From assembly GCA_020443945.1 (NCBI GenBank), contig JAIZWN010000199.1:1-11378 (forward strand): a stretch of 11,378 nucleotides of DNA. The letters are read 5' to 3'. Position numbers and translations under genes: made by a program. The notes beneath the pieces were generated by a model. That model had not been told where the DNA came from, ran no database searches, and saw nothing but the letters and a program-made list of their open reading frames with translations. Of this stretch, positions 5,642 through 11,303 are shown one piece after another. The number at the start of each line of letters is the position of its first letter. Position 1 is the first letter of the stretch. The stretch is from Candidatus Thiosymbion ectosymbiont of Robbea hypermnestra. GTDB lineage: Bacteria; Pseudomonadota; Gammaproteobacteria; Chromatiales; Chromatiaceae.

Positions 5642-6742
5642 ATGTCCGAAACACTCCTCGTCGGCCTGGGCGAGCGTAGCTACCCCATCCACATCGGCCC
5701 CGGACTCCTCGATCGACCGGAAATCCTTAGGGCCCGGATCCCCGGGCGCCAGGTCATGATCGTTACCAACGAGACGGTGGCCCCCCTCTACCTGGACCGG
5801 GTGGAACGCGCGCTCGGCGACTTGCGGATCGCGCGGGTGGTGCTCCCGGACGGGGAAAAATACAAAAACCTGGAAACCTGGAACCGGATCATGGACGATC
5901 TGCTGGGCCATCGTTATGCCCGCGACTGCACCTTGGCAGCGCTCGGAGGGGGGGTGATCGGCGATATGGCCGGCTTCGCGGCGGCCTGCTACCAACGGGG
6001 CGTCGCCTTCATCCAGCTCCCGACCAGCCTCCTCGCCCAGGTCGACTCCTCCGTCGGCGGCAAGACCGGCATCAACCACCCCCTGGGCAAAAACATGATC
6101 GGCGCCTTCCACCAACCCCGAGCCGTGGTGGCGGATACGGACACCCTGGACACCCTCCCGGACCCCGAGCTCGCGGCGGGTCTCGCCGAGGTCATCAAGT
6201 ACGGCCTGATTCGGGATCCGGCGTTCTTCGCCTGGCTCGAGGCGAATATGGAACGGCTGCGTGGCCGGGATACGCAGGCCCTTACCCACGCCATCGAACG
6301 CTCCTGCCGCAACAAGGCGGAGGTGGTCGCCGCCGACGAGCGGGAAGCCGGCGAGCGGGCCCTGCTGAACCTGGGCCACACCTTCGGCCACGCCATCGAG
6401 ACGGGTGCCGGCTATGGCGCCTGGCTGCACGGCGAGGCGGTCGGGGTTGGCATCTGCCTCGCCGCCGATCTCTCCGCCCGCCTCGGCTGGCTCGACGCCG
6501 CCTCCGTCCGGCGCATCCGATCCCTGATCGTTGCCGCCGGACTCCCCGTCGCCCCCCCGGCGGAAATCGACCCGGAACGCTTTCGCGCCCTCATGGCCAG
6601 AGACAAAAAGGTCCTGGACAACCGCCTGCGCCTGGTACTCCTGCAAGGCATCGGCAAGGCCCTGGTCACCGCCGATTTCGACCACGCCAGGCTCGACGAA
6701 ACCCTCGCCACCGCAAGGTCGGCAGGACACGGCAGCCCGTAG
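5642..6742 (+). CDS. aroB: 3-dehydroquinate synthase
   Basis: AroB is the NAD- and Zn-dependent enzyme that converts DAHP to 3-dehydroquinate, the second shikimate-pathway step. The 366-aa length is typical. Visible are the NAD-binding GGGVIGDMAGFAA (102-114), PTSLLAQVDSSVGGKTGIN (127-145), and the metal ligands E183 (AEVIKYG), H246 (NLGHTFGH) and H263 (WLHGEAVGVG), corresponding to E184/H247/H264 in E. coli. It is the second gene of an aroK-aroB pair. The damX/dam genes that often follow in gammaproteobacteria are not present; a palindrome and a toxin-antitoxin pair follow. Confidence 0.97.
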   Translation: MSETLLVGLGERSYPIHIGPGLLDRPEILRARIPGRQVMIVTNETVAPLYLDRVERALGDLRIARVVLPDGEKYKNLETWNRIMDDLLGHRYARDCTLAALGGGVIGDMAGFAAACYQRGVAFIQLPTSLLAQVDSSVGGKTGINHPLGKNMIGAFHQPRAVVADTDTLDTLPDPELAAGLAEVIKYGLIRDPAFFAWLEANMERLRGRDTQALTHAIERSCRNKAEVVAADEREAGERALLNLGHTFGHAIETGAGYGAWLHGEAVGVGICLAADLSARLGWLDAASVRRIRSLIVAAGLPVAPPAEIDPERFRALMARDKKVLDNRLRLVLLQGIGKALVTADFDHARLDETLATARSAGHGSP

Positions 6743-6760
6743 TACAGGCAAAGCTAGCAG

Positions 6761-6827
6761 GGGGAAGGGGTCAGGTCTTGACTTGTGCCTTCAAGGGTCA
6801 CGGTTCAAGACCTGACCCCATTTCCCC
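6761..6827. repeat. GGGGTCAGGTCTTG palindromic repeat
   Basis: A perfect 14-bp inverted repeat (GGGGTCAGGTCTTG at 6767-6780, CAAGACCTGACCCC at 6806-6819) has weaker flanking GGGGAA/TTTCCCC pairing and a 25-nt loop. Palindromes with this sequence are widely dispersed in proteobacteria and, from memory, are often found beside REP-associated (Y1) transposases; no such gene is here. It may also end the aroKB transcript, though there is no T tract. Confidence 0.85.
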
Positions 6828-6860
6828 TCAGCTTGATGGGAGTGCGTCGTTGCGCTATCG

Positions 6861-6883
6861 TTCGTAATACATATTCGTAATAC
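6861..6883 (+). promoter_or_regulatory. Candidate operator: two direct TTCGTAATAC repeats
   Basis: TTCGTAATAC occurs at 6861-6870 and again at 6874-6883, 13 bp apart, ending 11 bp before the antitoxin ATG. Ribbon-helix-helix antitoxins bind short tandem operators over their own promoter, so this is a plausible autoregulatory site. No convincing -35/-10 pair could be assigned. Confidence 0.45.
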
Positions 6884-6894
6884 GGTTTCGATCC

Positions 6895-7146
6895 ATGACC
6901 ATATCCGTTCGACTCGACCCTGAAACCGAGAACAGCCTGCGCGAGCACCTGCGCCGCGAACGGGTCTCTCTGTCCGAGTTCGTTCGCGACGCCGCGCGCG
7001 AGAAGCTCGCGCGTTACGTAAAGCCGCTCACGCCATACGAGATCGGCGAGCCCTTGTTTGGCCGCTACGCCAGCGGGGACGCCAATCGCAGCAGTTCGCG
7101 CAAGCGGCTACTTCGCGAGAAGATCGGTGCGAAGCATCGTCGTTGA
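6895..7146 (+). CDS. Ribbon-helix-helix antitoxin (VapB-type)
   Basis: An 83-aa protein. Residues 1-42 carry the RHH pattern: a beta strand MTISVRLDPETEN, a helix rich in Arg/Glu, then LSEFVRDAAREKLARY. The basic C-terminal half (ANRSSSRKRLLREKIGAKHRR) should wrap the toxin. It overlaps the PIN gene downstream by 20 nt when that gene starts at GTG 7127, the usual translationally coupled antitoxin-toxin arrangement. Expected roles are DNA-binding autorepression at the repeats upstream and neutralisation of the PIN RNase. The function is inferred from fold pattern and gene order. Confidence 0.82.
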   Translation: MTISVRLDPETENSLREHLRRERVSLSEFVRDAAREKLARYVKPLTPYEIGEPLFGRYASGDANRSSSRKRLLREKIGAKHRR

Positions 7147-7540
7147 CAGTGGTCCCTTGATCGCGCTGTTCGACGCCTCGGACGAGTACCACGGACGCGC
7201 CGTGCAATTCGTGCGGAATCTGTCCGATGGACTGGTCACCAATCTGCCTGTCATTACCGAGGTCATCTACATGCTCGACTTCTCGGCTCAGGCCCAGCGG
7301 GATTTCCTCTACTGGTCCGAGGGGGCAATGGTGATCGATACGAAAACCCGGGGCGATTTCCCGAGAATCCGCGCAATCCTGGACAAGTACGGCGATTTGC
7401 CCGCCGATTTCGCCGATGCGTCTCTCGTCGCCCTGTGCGAGCGACTCAAAACAACTGCCATCGCGAGCGTCGACCGCGATTTCACCATTTACCGCACCCG
7501 CGATCGCAATCCGTTCCGCAATCTGTTTTTCGAGCACTGA
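7127..7540 (+). CDS. PIN-domain ribonuclease toxin (VapC-like)
   Basis: A 137-aa PIN protein. The acidic active-site residues are D7 (SIVVDSGPLIALFD), E45 (ITEVIYML), D94/D97 (ADFADASLVALCERL) and D116/D118 (SVDRDF), the standard quartet for Mg-dependent RNA cleavage. The start is put at GTG 7127 because the first PIN strand follows at once and a purine-rich GAGAAG precedes it. A TTG at 7058 would add 23 residues derived from the antitoxin reading region. Many VapC toxins cut tRNA; the target here is unknown. All catalytic positions are kept, so the module looks intact. Confidence 0.87.
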   Translation: MRSIVVDSGPLIALFDASDEYHGRAVQFVRNLSDGLVTNLPVITEVIYMLDFSAQAQRDFLYWSEGAMVIDTKTRGDFPRIRAILDKYGDLPADFADASLVALCERLKTTAIASVDRDFTIYRTRDRNPFRNLFFEH

Positions 7541-7543
7541 CCA

Positions 7544-7699
7544 CGCCCTGGAAGGCTACGAGCGCGCACGCCGGCAGTTGGCGGGTGGGGCACAGACGAA
7601 GGCGCAGGCACAATGAGCGAGCCACGAAAAGCCGCCGGTGACCTGCGCTCGCGCGCCTCGCATCTGACCACTTCTCGCCGCGCTGAGAACGCAAAATAA
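7544..7699 (+). pseudogene. Possible operon remnant: gene tail and gene head joined by an ATGA overlap
   Basis: Downstream of the PIN gene, one frame reads ALEGYERARRQLAGGAQTKA to a TGA at 7614-7616. That stop overlaps an ATG at 7613 that opens MSEPRKAAGDLRSRAS, and this second frame is closed at 7697-7699 by the TAA inside the dispersed repeat at 7644-7713. An ATGA stop-start overlap is typical of real operons, so this may be the end of one gene and the first few codons of another, cut off by repeat insertion. Neither piece is recognised, and chance is possible. Confidence 0.25.
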
Positions 7700-7713
7700 G
7701 GTGAAGTGGGTAC
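7644..7713 (+). repeat. 71-bp dispersed repeat, copy B
   Basis: It is the same unit as 2247-2317, with about five substitutions and a one-base deletion in the GGGG run near the end. It stands 43 bp upstream of the IscR-type operator and about 108 bp before the iscR start, in the same orientation as the operon. Confidence 0.9.
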
Positions 7714-7734
7714 TGGTTTTGCCCTTGCCGATTG

Positions 7735-7756
7735 TGTGTGGCTTATGTGTGGCTTA
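7735..7756 (+). repeat. Two tandem TGTGTGGCTTA direct repeats upstream of the isc promoter
   Basis: TGTGTGGCTTA at 7735-7745 is repeated perfectly at 7746-7756 with no spacer and directly abuts the IscR-type box. The 11-bp period is one helical turn, as for a regulator bound twice on the same DNA face. No known regulator is assigned. Confidence 0.6.
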
Positions 7757-7781
7757 ATACTTGACCGAATAGGTTGGTTAT
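7757..7781 (+). promoter_or_regulatory. IscR type-1 operator
   Basis: The 25-bp site reads ATACTTGACC-GAATA-GGTTGGTTAT and fits the type-1 IscR consensus (ATASYYGACTR-WWW-YAGTCRRSTAT) at nearly all fixed positions. It overlaps the -35 hexamer, so [2Fe-2S]-IscR bound here would block RNA polymerase. This predicts feedback repression of the operon when clusters are plentiful. Confidence 0.85.
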
Positions 7782-7789
7782 TATAGGAT
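7761..7789 (+). promoter_or_regulatory. isc operon promoter
   Basis: A -35 TTGACC (7761-7766) and a -10 TAGGAT (7784-7789) are 17 bp apart. TATAGG at 7782 with a 15-bp spacer is an alternative -10. The -35 lies inside the IscR box. Transcription would start near 7796, giving a leader of about 26 nt before the iscR GTG. Confidence 0.7.
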
Positions 7790-7821
7790 TTCGCGTATTC
7801 CTCAAGGCGGGAGCGATTTTC

Positions 7822-8313
7822 GTGAGATTGACTACCAAAGGCCGCTATGCCGTCACCGCGATGCTCGATCTGGCCCTCCATCACGGGCGGGGGCCGATCG
7901 CATTGGCGGACATCGCGGAGCGTCAGGGCATCTCCCTGTCCTATCTCGAACAACTTTTCTCCAGGCTGCGCACACGCGCCCTGGTTTCCAGCGTGCGTGG
8001 TCCCGGCGGCGGCTACAAGCTGATGCGGGAGGCGTCCGAGATCCCGGTCGCGGAGGTCATTTCCGCCGTGGACGAGAACGTGGATACCACCCGTTGCGGC
8101 GGCGCCCATAACTGCCGGAATCAGGGGCCCTGCCTGACCCATGACCTGTGGCAGGACCTGAGCACCCGAATCTACGATTACCTCAACCACATCAGCCTGC
8201 AGGATCTGGTCGACCGCAAGGGTACGCGGGACATCGCCGAGCCTCGGGGGACGCGGGAGGCCGGGATCGGGGTCGGCCGTCGCGGTGCCAGGGGGATGAG
8301 CGCCGGTGCCTGA
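7822..8313 (+). CDS. iscR: Iron-sulfur cluster-sensing transcriptional regulator
   Basis: IscR is an Rrf2-family repressor/activator that senses cluster supply through a [2Fe-2S] cluster. The 163-aa protein begins RLTTKGRYAVTAMLDLAL (winged helix), contains QGISLSYLEQLFSRLR and SSVRGPGGGY (DNA-binding helix and wing), and has all cluster ligands at E. coli numbering: C92, C98, C104 and H107 in RCGGAHNC...GPCLTH. The GTG at 7822 is chosen over the upstream ATT/GTT-rich extension because the family starts at RLT and GGGAG lies 8 nt before it. The C-terminal 30 residues (Arg/Gly-rich) are variable in the family. It is the first gene of the operon and probably represses itself at the adjacent operator. 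Confidence 0.96.
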   Translation: MRLTTKGRYAVTAMLDLALHHGRGPIALADIAERQGISLSYLEQLFSRLRTRALVSSVRGPGGGYKLMREASEIPVAEVISAVDENVDTTRCGGAHNCRNQGPCLTHDLWQDLSTRIYDYLNHISLQDLVDRKGTRDIAEPRGTREAGIGVGRRGARGMSAGA

Positions 8314-8371
8314 GTCAGTCAGAGGGCCTTTATCCGGTGGACACGAGCAAGTGTTGCGGAGCTTTTGAACG

Positions 8372-9586
8372 ATGAAACTACCCATCTATATGGACTACTC
8401 GGCGACCACCCCGGTCGATCCCCGGGTCGCCGAGAAAATGTGCGGCTATCTGACCCCGAGTGGGCGATTCGGGAATCCGGCCTCGCGCTCGCATTCCTTC
8501 GGCTGGGAGGCGGAGGATGCGGTGGAGGAGGCCCGCCGCCAGGTAGCGGAACTCGTCAACGCCGATCCCAAGGAGATCGTTTGGACCTCCGGCGCCACCG
8601 AGTCGGATAACCTGGCGATCAAGGGCGTCGCCCACTTCTACCACAAACGGGGCAGGCACATCGTCACCGTCAAGACGGAACACAAGGCGGTTCTGGATAC
8701 CTGCCGCAACCTGGAGCGCGAGGGGTTCGAGGTCACCTATCTCGACCCGGAACCCAACGGCCTCATCGATCCGAACAAGCTGGAGGCCGCGTTGCGGGAC
8801 GACACCATCCTGGTCTCCATCATGCATGTGAACAACGAGATCGGGGTCGTTCAGGACATCGCCGGCATCGGCGAGCTGACCCGCGCGCGCAAGCTCCTGT
8901 TCCATGTGGATGCCGCCCAGAGCGCCGGCAAGGTCCCCATCGACCTGGCGCAAATGAAAATCGACCTCATGTCCTTCTCGGCCCACAAGCTCTACGGCCC
9001 CAAGGGCATCGGCGCCCTCTATGTGCGCCGTAAGCCGCGGGTGCGTCTGGAGGCCCACATGCACGGCGGTGGCCATGAGCGCGGCATGCGCTCCGGCACC
9101 CTCGCCACGCACCAGATCGTCGGCATGGGCGAGGCCTTCCGGATCGCCCGCGAGGAGATAGCCACGGAGAACGAGCGCGTCCTGACCCTGCGCCATCGCC
9201 TGTGGAACGGTCTCAAGGACATCGAGCAGGTCTTCCTGAACGGCGACTGGGAGCGGCGGGTGGCCGGGAACCTGAACCTGAGCTTCGCCTTCGTCGAGGG
9301 CGAGTCCCTCATCATGGCCCTCAAGGACCTGGCGGTCTCCTCGGGCTCCGCCTGCACCTCGGCGAGCCTGGAGCCCAGCTATGTGCTGCGCGCCCTGGGA
9401 CGCGAGGACGAGCTGGCCCACAGCTCCATCCGCTTTTCCCTCGGGCGCTTCACCACCGCGGAAGAAGTGGACTTCGCGGTCGGGAAAATCCGCGAGCAGG
9501 TCGGACGGCTACGCGAACTCTCGCCCCTGTGGGACATGTTCAAAGACGGCATCGACCTGAACACCGTGCAGTGGACGGCGCACTAG
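8372..9586 (+). CDS. iscS: Cysteine desulfurase IscS
   Basis: IscS is a PLP enzyme that takes sulfur from L-cysteine as a persulfide and passes it to IscU, tRNA-thiolation enzymes and others. The 404-aa length is the same as E. coli IscS. The PLP-binding lysine is K206 in SFSAHKLYGPKG, the stacking histidine is H104 in KTEHKAVLD, and the persulfide cysteine is C328 in SSGSACTSASLEPSYVL, all at E. coli numbering. The C-terminus SPLWDMFKDGIDLN is the IscU-contact tail and is intact. GGAG lies about 11 nt before the ATG. The TAG stop codon is also the left edge of an inserted 181-bp element that separates iscS from iscU. Confidence 0.98.
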   Translation: MKLPIYMDYSATTPVDPRVAEKMCGYLTPSGRFGNPASRSHSFGWEAEDAVEEARRQVAELVNADPKEIVWTSGATESDNLAIKGVAHFYHKRGRHIVTVKTEHKAVLDTCRNLEREGFEVTYLDPEPNGLIDPNKLEAALRDDTILVSIMHVNNEIGVVQDIAGIGELTRARKLLFHVDAAQSAGKVPIDLAQMKIDLMSFSAHKLYGPKGIGALYVRRKPRVRLEAHMHGGGHERGMRSGTLATHQIVGMGEAFRIAREEIATENERVLTLRHRLWNGLKDIEQVFLNGDWERRVAGNLNLSFAFVEGESLIMALKDLAVSSGSACTSASLEPSYVLRALGREDELAHSSIRFSLGRFTTAEEVDFAVGKIREQVGRLRELSPLWDMFKDGIDLNTVQWTAH

Positions 9587-9764
9587 TGCCCCATTTCGGT
9601 TTCTATTTCAGGTAGCTCCCGTAGGATGCGGTGAGTAAAACGAACCGCATCAGTGTGAGCTGATAGTCAGTCGATGCGGTTCGCTTCGCTCACCACATCC
9701 TACAGGGGGTATCCGGTCGCGGGTAGTGGGTTTAAGGTGCAAAATAAGGTGAAATGGGGTACTA
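9584..9764. mobile_element. 181-bp MITE-like element inside the isc operon (iscS/iscU gap)
   Basis: The terminal inverted repeats TAGTGCCCCATTTC (9584-9597) and GAAATGGGGTACTA (9751-9764) match at 13 of 14 positions. The ends carry TA dinucleotides, as would fit a TA target duplication. The right end (9738-9762) is the same GCAAAATAAGGTGAAATGGG core as the dispersed repeat elsewhere. Inside is an 83-bp palindrome (9621-9703): GTAGGATGCGGTGAG/CTCACCACATCCTAC and CGAACCGCATC/GATGCGGTTCG, a second, separately dispersed repeat type. There is no open reading frame. The gap iscS-iscU is 216 nt, where this operon usually has only tens. Confidence 0.8.
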
Positions 9765-9802
9765 CCCCACCCGGATTCAATCCGCCTTGGAGATAACAGA
9801 CC

Positions 9803-10183
9803 ATGGCCTACAGCGAAAAGGTATTGGACCATTACGAAAACCCGCGCAACGTGGGCAAGTTCGACGACGCCGGCGACATCGGCACCGGCATGGTCGGGGC
9901 CCCGGCCTGCGGCGACGTGATGCGCCTGCAGATCAAGGTCTCCGACCAGGGCGTCATCGAAGACGCCCGCTTCAAGACCTACGGCTGCGGCTCGGCGATC
10001 GCCTCCAGCAGCCTGCTGACCGAATGGGTCAAGGGCCGAACCCTGAACGAGGCCCAGCAGATCAAAAACCAGGACATCGCCGACGAGCTGGCCCTGCCGC
10101 CCGTCAAGGTCCACTGCTCGGTGCTGGCGGAAGACGCCATCAAGGCCGCGATTCGGGACTACGAGAGCAAGCAAAGCGCCTGA
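9803..10183 (+). CDS. iscU: Iron-sulfur cluster assembly scaffold IscU
   Basis: IscU is the scaffold on which [2Fe-2S] clusters are built with sulfur from IscS, then released with HscA/HscB help. The 126-aa protein keeps the ligands C36, D38, C62, H104 and C105 (one residue lower than in E. coli because the loop DDAGDIGTG is one residue shorter) and the HscA-recognition motif LPPVK (98-102). The start MAYSEKVLDHYENPRNVG is the family start, and GGAG stands about 14 nt upstream. It is separated from iscS by the 181-bp element, so its mRNA segment begins after a strong hairpin. Confidence 0.98.
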   Translation: MAYSEKVLDHYENPRNVGKFDDAGDIGTGMVGAPACGDVMRLQIKVSDQGVIEDARFKTYGCGSAIASSSLLTEWVKGRTLNEAQQIKNQDIADELALPPVKVHCSVLAEDAIKAAIRDYESKQSA

Positions 10184-10255
10184 GGCGCGACATTCCATCG
10201 AACCTTACGCGGGCGCCGGCGCCATCCGCCGTACCCGTGCTCGGGAGATCGCATC

Positions 10256-10579
10256 ATGAGCATCACAATGACGGCGGCGGCGGCGGATCACGTCCGCAAA
10301 TTTCTCGCCAACCGCGGCAAGGGCCTGGGCCTGCGCCTGGGGGTAAAGACCTCCGGCTGTTCCGGCATGGCCTACGTAATGGAGTTCGCGGACGAGCTGG
10401 GGGCCGAGGATCAGGTCTTCGAGGACCAGGGGATCAAGGTCATCGTGGACCCCAAAAGCCTGCTGTACCTGGATGGCACCGAGGTCGACTACGCCAAGGA
10501 AGGACTCAACGAAGGCTTCAAATTCAACAACCCCAACGTCAAGGACGCCTGCGGTTGCGGCGAAAGCTTCAATGTCTGA
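10256..10579 (+). CDS. iscA: A-type iron-sulfur carrier IscA
   Basis: IscA is an A-type carrier that receives iron or clusters and delivers them to apo-proteins, mainly during [4Fe-4S] maturation. The 107-aa protein has the three conserved cysteines C35 (KTSGCSGMAY), C99 and C101 (DACGCGESF). It lies 72 nt after iscU, with GGGAGA before its ATG; the gap holds only a short GGCGCCGGCGCC palindrome. The order iscR-S-U-A is the standard gammaproteobacterial one. The next expected genes, hscB, hscA and fdx, are not in the remaining window; a DUF433 gene starts 35 nt later. Confidence 0.97.
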   Translation: MSITMTAAAADHVRKFLANRGKGLGLRLGVKTSGCSGMAYVMEFADELGAEDQVFEDQGIKVIVDPKSLLYLDGTEVDYAKEGLNEGFKFNNPNVKDACGCGESFNV

Positions 10580-10614
10580 GGTGATTCGCCTATTTCATGT
10601 TCATGGAGATAACA

Positions 10615-10953
10615 ATGACCATGGTCGTTGCGGCCGAGACACCACCTTTGGTGGCCGGTGCCGCCGGTGTATTTCATGTGGGCAAGACGCGCGTGACCCT
10701 GGATACCGTCGTCGGGGCCTTCCAGGATGGGGCAACGGCTGAGGAGATCGCCGAACAATATCCGATGCTATCCTTGGGTCAGGTCTATGCCGTCATCGCT
10801 TATTATCTTGCCCACACCACCGAGGTGACTGACTACCTCCAGGCCCGAGAACAGCAGGCGGCGGAGGTGAGACAGGCAAACGAACGGCTTTTCAATCCCG
10901 CCGGGATACGCGCACGCTTATTGGCGCGCCAAGCCAAGCAGGGCTCGTCGTGA
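10615..10953 (+). CDS. DUF433 protein (predicted antitoxin partner)
   Basis: A 112-aa protein whose residues 20-75 show the DUF433 pattern: VGKTRVTLDTVVGAFQDGAT, then AEEIAEQYPMLSLGQVYAVIAYYL. This is a small helix-turn-helix-like domain that usually comes paired with DUF5615 PIN-like proteins and is predicted to be an antitoxin. Residues 76-112 are charged (QAREQQAAEVRQANERLF) and may be the toxin-binding tail. The start is set at ATG 10615 because GGAG stands 6 nt upstream; ATGs at 10597 and 10603 lie before that SD. Only 35 nt separate it from iscA on the same strand, so it is likely co-transcribed with isc. It overlaps the next gene by 4 nt (GTGA). Confidence 0.82.
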   Translation: MTMVVAAETPPLVAGAAGVFHVGKTRVTLDTVVGAFQDGATAEEIAEQYPMLSLGQVYAVIAYYLAHTTEVTDYLQAREQQAAEVRQANERLFNPAGIRARLLARQAKQGSS

Positions 10954-11303
10954 TCCGGCTGCTCGCGGACGAGAACTTCAACAACAACATTGTTCGAGGG
11001 GTTCGCCGGCAAGAGACCGGCATTGATCTGGTCCGGGTTCAAGATATCGGCCTCGCTGGCGCAGATGACCCGAGCGTACTGGAGTGGGCGGCTCAACATC
11101 GACGGATTTTGTTGACTCACGATGTCAGCACCATTACGGCTTTCGCCTACAATCGTGTTCGCGCGGGCAAGCCCATGCCGGGCGTCTTCGAGGTTGGCCG
11201 TACGGTGGCGCTCCGGTCGGCTATCGATGATATCTTGCTCTTGGCAACCTGCAGCGTGGATGGAGAATGGGATGGTCAGGTCCGATATCTTCCGCTACGG
11301 TAA
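10950..11303 (+). CDS. DUF5615 PIN-like protein (predicted toxin RNase)
   Basis: A 117-aa protein beginning LLADENFNNNIVRGVRR, the DUF5615 hallmark (D7, E8, N9). It continues with the strand-turn RRILLTHD (D58) and the PGVFEV motif (77-82), then a C-terminal helix. The acidic residues fit a PIN-like RNase fold. Function is predicted, not shown for this family. It starts with GTG at 10950 overlapping the DUF433 stop, so the two are translationally coupled, as in toxin-antitoxin pairs. The stop TAA is followed after one base by the end of an inverted dispersed repeat that runs to the window edge. Confidence 0.85.
   Translation: MIRLLADENFNNNIVRGVRRQETGIDLVRVQDIGLAGADDPSVLEWAAQHRRILLTHDVSTITAFAYNRVRAGKPMPGVFEVGRTVALRSAIDDILLLATCSVDGEWDGQVRYLPLR

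Noticed and set aside
5024..6751. A 575-codon open frame on the minus strand opposite aroK and aroB
   Set aside because: It is the complement of two clear shikimate-pathway genes; its translation is Gly/Asp/Val/Gln-rich without family motifs, typical of antisense frames in GC-rich DNA.
6761..6827. Palindrome considered as a rho-independent terminator for aroB
   Set aside because: The stem is strong, but no T tract follows on either strand and the sequence is a known type of dispersed repeat; a termination role cannot be claimed.
7735..7756. Tandem repeats considered as a CRISPR fragment
   Set aside because: Only two 11-bp units without spacers; far too short and directly tandem.
8378..9421. 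A 347-codon open frame opposite iscS
   Set aside because: It is a shadow of IscS, which aligns over its full length and keeps all catalytic residues.
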